Source: Micropterus salmoides
Taxonomy: Eukaryota; Chordata; Actinopteri; Centrarchiformes; Centrarchidae
Assembly: GCF_014851395.1 (NCBI RefSeq)
Contig: NW_024040040.1
Coordinates: forward strand, 15,895,000-15,958,999
Reading direction: 5' to 3'
DNA: 64,000 nucleotides
The position numbers were made by a program, and so were the translations under genes. The notes beneath the pieces are model-generated. The model ran no database searches. It was not told the origin of the DNA and saw only the letters and a program-made list of their open reading frames with translations. This document shows positions 1 to 13,100 of this stretch, piece after piece (the first letter of the stretch is position 1; each line of letters opens with the position of its first letter).

Positions 1-862
1 AAGTTGGATACTGCACAAAAGGGAGTTTGACAAAACTTGAACCACCAGACAGATGAGGGCAGTGTGGCTTTGGCAATTTATGAATAGTTTAAAGTATTAT
101 TAGCTACTGATACACAGCGGACCAGACTCAAGTGCTGATTTTTTTTCTTCATTCAAATAACTATGACCAGGTTACTTCAGCACGTGACATGTTGTATTTT
201 TCATGCAGTGTGAGAAGGGTGTGAGGGTAACATGCAGCTTTAATGTTTGGTTTATACTCAATACCACTCTGTTTTGATAGAGTGGATATTGGACTTACAT
301 TCTTCAGGTAGACAGAAAAACAACTCTAAATGAGTGCTAGTGCTCAGTGTCTGCTAGATGTTTAAATAGGCGACATTTGCTTGGATAAACAAATGGGGGA
401 TATTTGTTTTGGTTTATAGCTGGTTCCACTGCCCCCAAGTGGCAAAAACTAATAATGCTGCTCTTAATCTTTTTTTCTTTTGACAGAATTTGATGGCATT
501 TTTTAATTCAAATTGCATAAGCTGCCTGAAGGCTTTAGGCTCATGAAGTTTGTCTCCTCAGAGTCTTACTATGGAGTCAGTCGCAGAGAGCTGCACTACC
601 TACATACAAGCAACCACTTTTCACCATGATCAGTTTTATTCCAATGCTCATGTCATCAGGATAATTGAAAGTGATTTAATCCCATAAAAGAATCTTCACT
701 TATTAACTTTTAATCTTGCAGTAGTGGCACAACTTAAGCTTTCATTTTATAAAAGCAACAAAGTCATGTAGACTCCTCAAGCAGGGTAGTCTCTCTGTAC
801 AACACATCTCTATTGTTTTCATCACCTTGATCTCTCTCTCTTCCATACCATTTTTCCACCAG
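1..862 (+). other. Intron of cbs; no other feature seen
   Basis: This stretch precedes the last cbs exon. It ends in a pyrimidine-rich tract and an AG acceptor at 861-862. I looked for the preceding exon, which should encode the CBS-domain stretch before the QMVFGVV motif, and did not find it, so the intron probably extends beyond the left window edge. No repeat or RNA gene was recognised here. Confidence 0.6.
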
Positions 863-996
863 ACTTGACGGACGGCACTGCAAGTTTGAAGCAGATGGTT
901 TTCGGGGTGGTGACGGCTGTTGACCTGCTTAACTTCGTCACAGTCCGGGAAAGGAGAGAGCGATCCATGTCAGAGTCCACCGACGAGCTGAACTAA
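863..996 (+). CDS. cbs: Cystathionine beta-synthase, last coding exon (partial gene)
   Basis: CBS condenses serine and homocysteine to cystathionine, using PLP and heme, at the entry to transsulfuration in the cytosol. This exon encodes the very C-terminal end of the AdoMet-sensing regulatory (Bateman) region. After two bases that complete a split codon it reads LTDGTASLKQMVFGVVTAVD and then LLNFVTVRERRERS. The run QMVFGVVTAxDLLNFV is the hallmark of the end of vertebrate CBS. The stop is TAA at 994-996. The protein runs about ten residues past the usual mammalian end, with an acidic Ser/Glu tail (SMSESTDELN). Only this exon lies in the window; the catalytic part is to the left. Fish can carry two cbs copies, and I cannot say which this is. 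Confidence 0.87.
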
Positions 997-1680
997 AGCA
1001 CACAGCACGCATACATTGCTTTACAGTGACATCAAACGCAATGACAGGTTTAGTAGAAGTGTCTCAAAGATAGAAAAAAAATATAAGTTTAGATTTGAGG
1101 GTAGCGCTTCCACTTAAAAAAACCCCAGCTTTTTTTAAACATTTGAACTTCATTGTAATAAGCTAAATATCTTTTTGCCGCTATGTCAAATTGTGATACG
1201 GTTATTATTTGAAGCACTTAATACTTATTGAATTTGATTATAGTGCTTTAAAACAAATCTTTTGTAAGTTTATAACTTGTAGAAAGCTTTTTGTTTTGAA
1301 TTGGTCTTGAATAGAGGCCCCAGGCCTGTTTCACTATGGCCTGGTGCATCAAACATAAGAAAGAAGACTTAGCATTGCAAAGCCACATTCATCAATCATT
1401 TTTCAAGGTTAGACATGTAGAGAGTTGCTGTATATAAGCGTATTCTTTCCAGTGCTGCTTTTTCATTTGTGTACGCTTAAGAAATATATGTGGAGTTTAA
1501 TCAGATTTCTTAAAACAATTGTGGTGTTCTTTCCCTCTCTTGTAACAAAGTGCTTGTGTTATCTGAAGTTGTCTTGACTATTTAATCTTAGCTGTGTCTG
1601 AGAGAATGTTTTTTTTTTATTGCATAGTTTTTCTTTAATTAACGTGGACGATGAAATAAAGTTTAAAAGAAGTCTGTGAC
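997..1680 (+). other. cbs: cbs 3'UTR with polyadenylation signal
   Basis: About 680 bases of AT-rich sequence follow the cbs stop. A canonical AATAAA sits at 1655-1660, so cleavage is expected shortly after it. No ORF or repeat is evident. The 3'UTR extent is inferred from this signal only. Confidence 0.55.
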
Positions 1681-1829
1681 TGTTTTAGTAGTCTCTTACC
1701 CTCAGCTCTGGAGAGCAAGAAGAAGCAGTGTTGGCTGTCCAAGAAGTTTACCTACAGCCAATTGGGTTTAGAAAGAAATTTAGTTTTTGTACATTTTTGC
1801 TGGAAAATTGTCCCATGTACTAGTATGTA

Positions 1830-3224
1830 CAGGTGCTGGTCATAATTAGAATATCATCAAAAAGTTGATTTATTTCAGTAATTCCATTCAAAAAGTGAAA
1901 CTTGGATATTATATTCATTCATTCCACACAGACAGATACATTTCAAATGTTTATTTAATTGTGATGATTAAAACTGACAACTAATGAAAATCCCAAATTC
2001 AGTACCCCCCGAAAATTAGAATATTACTTAAGACCAATACAAAAAAAAGGATTTTTAGAAATGGTGGCCAACTGAAAAGTATGAACATGAAAAGTATGAG
2101 CATGTACAGCACTCAATACTTAGTCGGGGCTCCTTTTGCCTGAATTACTGCAGCAATGCGGCGTGGCATGGAGTCGATCAGTCTGTGGCACTGCTCAGGT
2201 GTTATGAGAGCCCAGGTTGCTCTGATAGTGGCCTTCAGCTCTTCTGCATTGTTGGGTCTGGCGTATCACGCGTATAGACGGCTGCATTGACCTTGGACCT
2301 CATAAAACACAGTGGACCAACACCAACAGATGACATGGCACCCCAAACCATCACTGACTGTGGAAACTTTACACTGGACTTCAAGCAACGTGGATCTGAT
2401 CCTCTCTTCCTCCAGACTCTGGGACCTTGATTTCCAAAGGAAATGCAAAATTTACTTTCATCAGAGAACATAACTTTGGACCACTCAGCAGCAGTCCAGT
2501 CCTTTTTGTCTTTAGCCCAGGCGAGACGCTTCTGACACTTGTTCAAGAGTGGATTGACACAAGGAATGCGACAGCTGAAACCCATGTCTTGCATACGTCT
2601 GTGTGTGGTGGTTCTTGAAGCACTGACTCCAGCTGCAGTCCACTCTTTGTGAATCTCCCCCACATTTTTGAATGGGTTTTGTTTCACAATCCTCTCCAGG
2701 GTGCAGTTATCCCTATTGCTTGTACACTTTTTTCTACCACATCTTTTCCTTCCCTTCGCCTCTATATTAATGTGCTTGGACACAGAGCTCTGTGAACAGC
2801 CAGCCTCTTTAGCAATGACCTTTTGTGTCTTGCCCTCCTTGTGCAAGGTGTCAAGGTGCAGGTGGTCGTCTTTTGGACAGCTGTCAAGTCAGCAGTCTTC
2901 CCCATGATTGTGTAGCCTACAGAACTAGACTGAGAGACCATTTAAAGGCCTTTGCAGGTGTTTTGAGTTAATTAGCTGATTAGAGCGTGGCACCAGCTGT
3001 CTTCAATATTGAACCTTTTCACAATATTCTAATTTTCTGAGATACTGATTTTGGGGTTTTCATTAGTTGTCAGTTATAATCATCAAAATTAAAAGGAATG
3101 AACACTTGAAATATATCAGTCTGTGTGGAATGAATGTGTACATTACACAAGTTTCACTTTTTGAATGGAATTACTGAAATAAATCAACTTTTTGATGATA
3201 TTCTAATTAAATGACCAGCACATG
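1830..3224 (-). mobile_element. Tc1/mariner transposon, internally deleted, with long inverted repeats
   Basis: The element is about 1.4 kb and flanked by TA dinucleotides at 1828-1829 and 3225-3226, the Tc1/mariner target duplication. Its ends read CAGGTGCTGGTC on the left and, reverse complemented, CATGTGCTGGTC on the right. The terminal inverted repeats extend about 200 bases (roughly 1830-2034 and 3020-3224), the IR/DR layout of fish Tc1 elements. The arms share blocks such as AGAATATCATCAAAAAGTTG. The internal gene, on the minus strand, is broken (separate entry), so the copy cannot move on its own. It lies between cbs and znf654. Confidence 0.93.
2113..2905 (-). pseudogene. Tc1-type transposase pseudogene
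   Basis: Reading the minus strand, an ATG at 2905 starts the typical MGKTADLTAVQKT, followed by a frameshift. The frame then gives HTH-containing sequence (HKEGKTQKVIAKEAGCSQ), then AEWSKVMFSDESKF with the first catalytic Asp, and then VMVWGAMSS and VNAAVY. Here an internal deletion joins directly to the C-terminal segment (RPNNAEELKATIR to KGAPTKY, stop at 2113-2115) in another frame. The segment that normally carries the second Asp and the Glu of the DDE triad is absent. It is therefore catalytically dead by at least two lesions plus the deletion. Confidence 0.9.
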
Positions 3225-3257
3225 TATGTTTTAAATATTAAATAGATATAAATATAG

Positions 3258-3440
3258 ATAGATTGGTACTTCATTCATCCTCGAAGGGAAATTCCAGTGT
3301 TGCTGTTGCAGTGATTTACATAAATGTAAATAAAATTGACAGTTACACAACATACACAATAACACTATGAGGTAGGTTTAAAAATATAAATAAACAAAGG
3401 GACATGTTTAGGTTCAGATTTTTATGTTACAGTGACATTT
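3258..3440. repeat. Dispersed fish repeat, LINE-tail-like
   Basis: The sequence just right of the Tc1 element (TTCATTCATCCTCGAAGGGA and following) resembles the conserved tail of a very common fish interspersed repeat. Boundaries and family are uncertain and rest on recognition only. Confidence 0.35.
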
Positions 3441-3999
3441 CTAAACATAAAACTTATTTATTTTGAACCTTCCTTTGCTACCCCAAATTTATGGTATTTT
3501 AAACTTTTCTCTAATTTCCCCCCTTTCATCCTTTCTTTAGGCCTCTAATTATTCTTTAATTAAATAATCTGAGAAGTACTGTTTGGTTGAACTGCTCATA
3601 ATTCATCCACATTTATGTGATCACAAGCAGACATTTTAAGGGGTCACTGTTCAAAAAAGTTTGGGAACCTCTGCCTTAATCCATTGAAGATGATTCAGGG
3701 TAAATCAGAGCAGTGTCCACATTTATATAGTGTACCTAAACCCAACCTGACAATTAATTTGATATTTTTTGGTAATATTTTATAGTTCTAATTAGAATGT
3801 GAGGAATGTATTGCAGCGTTTCTTAAAAGAAGAGTGTCTAACTGCTCCATCGGTCATTTTTCCAAGTGTTTACAATGTTACGTGAACGCAAATATTAACA
3901 GTCATTAACGCGCTGTGTTTGTGTCTGCCATGTGGGTTATGGCGCATGTAATGGTCTAGGCTTAATACCGTGTCGGCGGGGCTTCATTAGAGACGATCT

Positions 4000-4181
4000 C
4001 GTTTAATTACAGAGCTCAGACTCCGCCCTGAGCAGCTCCTCTCCGGTGCACTCTGGGTTAGAAAAGGAGCAAGACCCTTCACGTTGCCAGTATCCAATCA
4101 GCGCTGTCAATGCAAGTCGTTGACCGTGGCGATGTAGCTGCTGTGTGTGGTAGATGCTACGAGCAGGGCTAGACAGGCAGT
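4000..4181 (+). promoter_or_regulatory. znf654: Probable promoter and 5'UTR region of znf654
   Basis: The 180 bases before the znf654 start codon are less AT-rich than the surroundings and contain a GC-box-like ACTCCGCCC near 4020. There is no clear TATA box. The transcription start cannot be fixed from sequence. Confidence 0.35.
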
Positions 4182-7100
4182 ATGGCGGAGGAGGGCAGTG
4201 TGTACGAGTTAGAGGGGCTTGAAAAACAACTACAGAGTTTGTTGTGTCGCTACTCAAGTGATGAATTGCGAGCCGATAGTAAACCGTTCTGCTCAGACTT
4301 TTGCAAGGTAAGGAGCCGTAGCTGAAGGTGGTGACAAGCTTGTTGTCGAAGATATGAGCGTATATTTTAGCCGACTCCCCTCCCCCAGAACTGGCCGTTA
4401 CACTGCTAGCATTAGCAGTTAGGCTTGTTAGCATCTAACCAACGAGTCGTAGTTGCTTAAAAAGCAAATATATTACCGTAACGCTTTTCACGTGGTATAT
4501 CTGATAACACGGGCTCAAATTCAGGAGACGCTATACAAGCGTCCGACTCAGTAAATCAGTCATTTTGACAACGATTGTTCACTGTTACAGCTAGCAAGCT
4601 AGCTCGGCTAATCGCTTCAACTAGCCGCACAGCTAGCCAAGATTTGTCTTCAAGTTAGCCTAGTTAGTACGTTAAAGGTGTACCAAACCGAGTGGACAAC
4701 TTTTTTGCCCGTTTGCAACGCGGTTGGTAATCCTTTAACTTGTAAAGAACTTAGCTGACGTTAGCTAATCTCAAATGTAAGGTTGTCATGCCATTAGCAT
4801 TTGCCATAAAATCCAACTTCAAATATGGCTTAATGACCTGTTTCACTCCCCAACAGCAACATGACATGTAGCTGTACTGTTGCAGTAACAAATAATATAA
4901 TTTCTGGTATCAGAAGATGACCTTATACCCTTAAGATTTTATAATATTATAACTTAAGATGTATAAAGCCTGTCAGTACATCATCATTAAAAGGTGCATT
5001 TATGTCACTTGTTGAGGATTGTTCGTATCATCTGCGATGATAACAGAAGAGTCATAAACAAAGGTCTAGCCTAATAACGGTGGGGAAAAGTCTAGTCTAC
5101 GGTTTCCTGTTGACAAATCCAAGAGATGAATTCTTATTTTGCTACTGTGCTAGAGGCCTGCCATTCAAAAATGGTTTGATTTTATATCAAATAAGCTGCC
5201 ATAATAAAACTGTGATTGGAGAAAGGCTGGAAAAACATCATTGTTGACAGTTAACATTCACAAGATACCAGTGGTGCAAGAGAGTGATCCAGTCTTGTAT
5301 CGCCACCATTAGAGGGCAATATAGGCAGGTTGTATTTTAGGGGTTTGACAGGTCAACTGTAAGCATTGTGTAAAGCAGCACTGCCACATTGTGGTTGCGG
5401 GCGGGTCCCTGACTTACATAGTTTATCAGTGTGCACTGCAGTAAAGGTGTGTCTACGGGTGAAGCTGCAGACACAACGTCGCAACACAAAATGTTTGCCA
5501 CTGATTTAAACATGCTAAATGATATAATTTGCAGTTTTGTCTTTGACTCGTCTTTGTTTTGACTTTTCTCCGTGCAGCTTGTGGAGGAGCATGCCTCTCG
5601 CTGGCAGGTGCCGCTGCCTCAGCTCGGGATCCTTGAGACGGCTCTCTGCTACTTCGCCCGAGCCTCCACCTTCTTCACATCAAACTGTGATCATGTGCAC
5701 CACACACTCAGTAGTCTGGCCTTGTAAGTACACATACGTCCCTAGAGAGGTTGCTTTCAGTCTTTTGCTGACTTAACTAATGCTTTAAAACAAACAGTAA
5801 CGTACAAAATGAAAGCAGTGACACTTTGAACTGTTTCCAAAGAGGTTATATTTCTACTTGTGTTTGCCAAATAGTATTTTAAGTAGCACGGCAGCAGTGC
5901 TGTTGTAGTCATGTGGTTTTCAGTCACAGAAAGTATTGTCTTGCTGTGCCAGACATGATCGTGTAACTTGTACACACACCACTAAAGACAACTTGCTGAA
6001 TCGTAGGGGATAGTTAACACCCTGGGCTTTCATATCTCAACTCCTCCTTCTACCTTCTCTGAATATCTTCACTTTTAATGTTCAGAGCGAAGCCGCTAAC
6101 ACCAAGTTATGGAGCAAAGTTGAGATTTGTGTTAAGGCAATATCATGTTTTGTGAACCACACGTAGTGTAGCAACTGTGAATGCTAGAGGCCACAAACAG
6201 CTGCCTCTTGCCCTTGGTTCATCTTCGTTCCAGTCTTGTGACATCTGTGAGAGCTTAAGTATAGTTAACTAACAGTTTTATATTATCATAGAAAACTGTA
6301 GTATGTTTTCTTACCTGTCTTACTCATCATTCTTGCTAGCTAAAGTTAGTTAAAGGTGGGCTAAGTGATTCTAATCCATTGTAGTCTTTTTGTCAAATTC
6401 AGTGAATATCTCCTCACGGTCCACTAGCTGTCTGTTCTGTGTGTGCACTGAAAATAAATCCGGTGTACACAGCCCTGGGTCTGTAAAAGGGAAACAAAGT
6501 GGCCCACATCCTGACACACAACACTATTTTAACCATTCCAGCCATGATTTGTGTGTCCGATAATGTTAAATAACTTGCCCACTGACATTCAGCTTACTTT
6601 CTGGTTCACCAAGACATGCTGATGTGGTGATGTTAGCTATAGTAGCAGGAGAGTTGTTAGTTTTGCTGCCTGGAACTGCTGTGCTGGCTCTGGGGCAGTC
6701 CCGTCCTCTCTGCATGTTAGCTTCACAGCTGTAGCGACAGTTAGTTAGTTACATGCCATTTGTCATGTTGTTGGATTTCGCCAGTATCGCTTACCAAGAC
6801 GTCAGTGATAACAACAAGCTAGTTGGCCATTATTAAAATTTGTTGTTGAATTGGAATGCTTAAATTTAAGCACAATGAATGAATGTAGGGCTGGACAATA
6901 AAACAATAACAATATAAATTTTTTTCTATAACAAATGTTCAATAAATGTGTGATTTTATTCACTTGAATCATACTCAAATTAGGACTTTTATTAAGATGG
7001 TTATTTTGTTGAGGGGAAAAAGGACTGAAAAAGCTTTTACTTAATTTTACTTATTCTCTTGAAAAAAAATTTATAATTGTTTTGAATGTTCTACCTCAGA

Positions 7101-10100
7101 TTTGTGAAGTGATCCACTGTTAGGCATGAAGTATTGACCATAAAGATGAATTTAAACCACAGTTAACCATCAGGTTTCTTCAAGTTTCCCTCAGTAGCAA
7201 AAATCAGCCTTTAAACTCAAAAGAAATAAAGGTTTGATGCTTATCGTGGTAATTATCGATATCGAAAGAGATGAAACTTTTTATTGTGGTAACATTTTTG
7301 GTATTATCGTCCAGCCCTAAATGAATGAAACCCTTTATTGCCCCTAAGAAAATTTACCTTCCACAATGTGCCGTTGAAAAGCACACACAAAACATCAGAC
7401 ATCACACACCCCAAGACACTGATAAGAAAAATCCCTTTATATCTTTTACAATTTGCTGGCCAGTTTCATTATACCCAAAAACAAGACTTTCAAATCAATT
7501 ACATACAATGCGAATATTCACATATACAACAAATAAAACATTTGTTTTTATTAAGTAGTCTTATGTATTTGGGAAGTTGGTTACAGCTTTTATGGAAATG
7601 AAAGTTGGTTATGTTTCTTGGCTCACACAACTAAATTTGTGAACCAAAAAAAAAAAAACCCTGGCTTGCTGCCAGCTGGTGACCCTACTTCATCAGCCCC
7701 CGGGTTTCCCTTCAAAGCTATGAAGTAAGTTTGTAGATTTTAGAGCCTAACCTGTTTGCTTTTTGTTTCTGTCCTGTTTTTATGCTGTTTTGCTTCACCT
7801 TTTAATAGTTATCGCTAGTTGTTGTTTTTTATGCTGATCTTGTTATTGTCTCCTTGTGTTTGTCTTTTTTTTTTACCATGGAAAGTGCTTTTGAGTACCC
7901 TTTTTTATTTATTTATTTTTTTTAAAGCGCTATATATAAGAGAGAGAGAGAGAGAGANNNNNNNNNNNNNNNNNNNNNNNNNNNNNNNNNNNNNNNNNNN
8001 NNNNNNNNNNNNNNNNNNNNNNNNNNNNNNNNNNNNNNNNNNNNNNNNNNNNNNNNNNNNNNNNNNNNNNNNNNNNNNNNNNNNNNNNNNNNNNNNNNNN
8101 NNNNNNNNNNNNNNNNNNNNNNNNNNNNNNNNNNNNNNNNNNNNNNNNNNNNNNNNNNNNNNNNNNNNNNNNNNNNNNNNNNNNNNNNNNNNNNNNNNNN
8201 NNNNNNNNNNNNNNNNNNNNNNNNNNNNNNNNNNNNNNNNNNNNNNNNNNNNNNNNNNNNNNNNNNNNNNNNNNNNNNNNNNNNNNNNNNNNNNNNNNNN
8301 NNNNNNNNNNNNNNNNNNNNNNNNNNNNNNNNNNNNNNNNNNNNNNNNNNNNNNNNNNNNNNNNNNNNNNNNNNNNNNNNNNNNNNNNNNNNNNNNNNNN
8401 NNNNNNNNNNNNNNNNNNNNNNNNNNNNNNNNNNNNNNNNNNNNNNNNNNNNNNNNNGCAATACAGGTGGTCTTGATATTGAAATACTAGCAAGTTTCTG
8501 TCCTCATGCTCGCTCTTTCAGGAATGTGCTTTGGCCCTTGCGAGGCATCAGAATGTTCATTTACTTCAGGTGGAGCGTTTGGTTCAGGGCAACGGGCCTT
8601 GGGCCAGCCCAGCCTTACAGGCAATCCTCAGTGAGTCCAGTTTACCTCAGAGTGAAGGTATGTAACGTGGGAAGTATACACACCACTGACATCATTACCT
8701 CTCTAGCTACTGACTACACAAAGTAAGTTAATTCCTCAGATTTGGCTCTTGTGTATATTAATAGCTTATTTGAGTCCATCTCACACTTTTCCTGAAAGCT
8801 CCCGTAAAGGTGTGTCTGCGTGTTGCTTTGCATTTGACCTTGTGTAGGTAAAGTAAATTAAAACCATGCTTAACTATTCCTCAGTGGATGGGTGCATCAG
8901 TTCTGAGCTGCCGGTGTTCTTTGAGCTTCGGGTGCGCTACCTCTTATCCTGTGAGCGGGTCAGTGAGGCTATGGCCCTGGCTAAGTGTTGTGCTTGGCAT
9001 CCCACAGCAGGACAACACTTGTTCTTCCTCCAGGTCTACCTCACTTGGCTTTCCAAAACTTCACAGTATGACAGCCTACACAAAGAGGTGGGTGGTCTGT
9101 TGTATGCTGAAGACTAGCATGTCTTTCGGTCAAATGGCATTTTTGCTTCAGTCTGTTGTACCTGTTGCTTTAGTTTAACTAATCCAAAATTGTATTCTAG
9201 AGAACAATCTTCTGGGCTAAACTGATGCTTTCATTGTCCTGTTTTTCAGGTGGCAGACCTTAATGGTAAAGATGCAATTCACATCATCTGTAGTTTGGAG
9301 TGTGAGGAAAAGGATGAGTTGCTACTTGCCCTTAGCAGAGCCTTCCTCTCTGAGCAGCTCCACAGGGGAGACATGTACCATTTGTGGTAAGGAAACATAC
9401 ATGTGATGCTAAGGTAATGAGAAGTCAGTAAACACCAACTAAGGCCTTATGAGGTTCCTAATTTCTACAAAAATCGTGGCAGCCATGTTATACATTTATT
9501 TACGCCCCGTTTAAGTAAGCATTACAATCCATGTTTAACTCTTTTCTTTGCAGCGATCTTGTCTTCATATGGAGTAAACTTCATAGTCGGTTGAATACAT
9601 CCAAGCAAGATCTTCTTGAGGAGAGTCGTCAGCTGATGTTGTCTGCAACCAATGTCAGCTCAATCTTCCCATTCATCAGAGCCATACTACAAGAAGTGAG
9701 ACCAAAATTCAAACTGCAGTGTATTTTTATAAGATTATATAAGTAGATGTGTACATTTCTCTGTGTATTGCTATGAATATTTTGCAAGTCCATTGTTTGT
9801 ATCTCACTAGCTGGGTGAAGATGGTATCCAGTTCTGTGTGGAGCTTTGTGCTAATGCCCTGGAGTCTTGCCTTCCCTGTGATGTCGTCACCAAGTCCCTA
9901 ATCTACAAAACCATTGCTGGCCTGCTACCCAATGACCTGGAGGTTTGCCGGGCGTGTGCTCTTCTTGTCTTCTTCCTGGAACGCACTGTTGAGGCCTACA
10001 AGATGGTGTATCTCCTCTACATGCATCCTGATCAGGAGTATAACGTGGAGTACAGCCCCATCAGAAATCATATTCGCTTCGAAACCCTGCAGGTAGAGTT

Positions 10101-13100
10101 ATTGCGGGGTTTTATTTTTTTTATTTATTTTTTTAACAAATCATGACAGAGAAAAGGCATAGTTTATGATTCTCACTCTGTCCACGTGAGCAATACAAAA
10201 TTGGTATATGACATTGTTGCTTGCTCTTTCTATGTCTCCTCAGATCTTGAAGAAGGATCTGTATTTTGACCCAGAGTTTTGGAACCTCATTGCTTTGCGG
10301 ACCAACTGTTTGAAACTGATGAGTGAGAAGGTGGTTAGCGCTGCCCTTGAAGAAATCATGGAGGACAAATGGATCCTTAACTATTGCACCAAAGAACCTG
10401 CTCTTCGATCGAGCTCGTCAGCATGTCATAACAGAAGTAAAGGGGCACTTCAGGTGGCAGCTAAGAAGCGGCACCATAAAGAGGACAGACATCGCAAAGA
10501 GGATACTGATGCTGCATCCAAAAGATTAAAAGTGGGCACCGGCAAAACACGGCTACATTGTGAGAACACTGTAAAGAAGAAAGGCAAGGACTCATCATCT
10601 GAACCTTTGAGGCGTTCATTTTGGCAGCTAGACAAGCTACAGGACAATGTAGCCGTTGGGTATGGAGATCTAAGACGCACGACACGACTCTCGGAGAAGA
10701 ACCCACCAAAACGGAGGATTAGAACACCTAAGTGGCTTTTGGAAGACTCAGGAACTCTCGAAGGGAATAACGTTTCTCCAAAGATCAAAAGGCATGGGTT
10801 GAAACATCAACAGCACCATCGATCCTCTGCCGGAAAGAGGTCTGAAACTGATCAGATCAAGAACAGTGCAAAACACAAACCTTCAGTAAACTCTGATTTT
10901 ATGGCGAGGGAAAACAACAGGAAGAACCAGAAAGGCTTTTCTTTGGACTGTCAAAAAACAACCACCCCTCCACAAGTAATTCTTGAGCTCTCCCTACCAG
11001 ACAATGAATTGATGGGGACATTTATTGAGGACACCTGCAACAGACAGAGAGGGTTCCCTCAAGTGCTTTTTTACAAACCTACAGTGAAGCTTCCTGCCAC
11101 ATCACAACCTGTGAAGACTGTGCATCGCAAAGAGGTTATTCTTAGAGCGCGGGACCCAGTTATGTTTGCACAACAGTTGCACTGTTATGCTCGGCGGCAG
11201 AAAGGGAAAGGTAATGGGCTGAATATTCAAGGCTCGGTATCAACAATCACGCGCTCCTCTGTGCAAGGAAGTCCTCCAAAAGATCCGCAGAGAGAGCTCT
11301 GTGGAAAGCCTGCTGCTGAGATGATTTCCTCTCAGACGTCAGCAACAGCTGAAGAGACAGAATCCCCAATTATAGAAACAGTCCTTCAAGCTCACAGCAC
11401 GAGAAAAGTCTTGCAAACCCTCACTTCAACAAGAGAGCTCCCCAAAAAGCCTGCTGCTGAGATGAAAGCTACCAAAACGTCACAGACATCAACAGCAACT
11501 GAAGTGACAGAACCCTCGATGTTAAATAAGCCAGTGCAAGCCCAAACCATAACTTCAGCAAGAGAGCTCTGTGAAGATTCTGCTGTTGAGATGAAGGTTA
11601 CCATTGCCTCACAAACCCCTAAAGTGACTCAATCTGCAGGTTTAGATAAAGTCTCTAATGCTCAAACTATAACAGATGCATCAAAAACTTCAGCTGAGGT
11701 TTCTCAGACTTCACCTGTCGACAACAATCAGACAGTAGTTACTGATGAATTCCCTCCAGTGTCTAATATGGCCACCATGTCAATCATCGGAGCTGCTGGT
11801 CCCAAGGGAAATGGGAAACAACAAGTGATGTCACTTTCCTCTCTGGATCAAACAAGCAAAAATCCTGGAGCCCAAGCAAAAGCAGGCACTGCAGAGGTGC
11901 TCCCCTCTCTAAGGAACAGCATTTCCGACGTGGATGTGACAGACGTTTCACTCAAGCTAGCAAAAGGACATGTGGCTTGTGAAAAAAATACAAGCCTTGG
12001 AGAAACAATGGTCACTCTAAGTAAGACAGAGGTTTCTTATTCGCCTACAGATCAGGACAATATAAATGACATATCTGCTCTGACATTAGTAACAGAAATG
12101 GTTACTGAACTTGCACCTGGGGCACTTTCTCGAGATCTGGAGAATCACAAACAGCCAGCTCCAGAGGACAATACCGCCAAGGAGTCGTCAGCAGGAAGTA
12201 AACCTAAAGTTGCTCATAACGCAAGATTACGCACTACCTCCAGCTGCTCTGCATCAGAACTGGGGGCCTCTGCATTTGCTGACGCGCAAGGGAAGAAAGT
12301 GGGAACACAGGATAGTGCACCAGAAGCATCTGAGAACGATGAACCTATAGATACATCAGAGGAAGCCAAGTTGGAGTACTGTTGTACCTTCTGCAACAAG
12401 GTGTTTATGGGAAGGCGGGTTGTAGCACACGCCATGTTCCATTATCGTAAAGACGAGTGCATGTTCTGTGGGACAATGTTCAAAGATGACCTCTTGGCCA
12501 TGATGCACCTGTCTAATCATATTGAGAAGCTAAAGAAGAGCAAAGGGTCAGCTGGTAACACTGCCCAACAAAACGGGGTCTCTGAGACCAAAGATATCTC
12601 CACACCTAAGACCTCGGCCAAAGTTAAGTCCACAACCGTGTCTTCAGGGCGCCGGAGCAGTGGCAGGCAGAGGAAATCTGCTGTCTGTCCTAAATCAGTA
12701 AGCCTTCCAGATTCAACCCCATCTGGATCCAGAAAGTTAAGATCCAATGACAAGTCAGTGGATGGTTCATCTTTACAAGAAAAGAAAGGGAACGCGTCAA
12801 CGCACCTTAGTAATAAAGCTCCTGTTTATAAGGTCAATGGGCATATTGCCAAAAAGAAAATGCTTGACAGACCGAAAAAGGACGCCTTAAGCTCGGAAGC
12901 TAAGCAGCCACTTACACAGCAGAAGAGTGGTGGAGCTGAGAATCCCAAGTTGCAAGAAAACCAAGAAACTGAGATGGATTCCTCTGCGACATCAGCTCTG
13001 GTGGACACACAGGTTGGCCGTTCCACTGAAAGTAAAATTAAGTCAGCCACAAAACACGATGGGAAAGTTGTTGAAGAGAAGAATGTGGAGCCAGAAGAGA

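Noticed and set aside
4003..4434. Minus-strand ORF of 143 codons over the znf654 start
   Set aside because: It overlaps znf654 exon 1 in antisense and shows no family features.
7819..8493. ORFs spanning the N block
   Set aside because: They consist mostly of undetermined residues produced by translating N and have no support.
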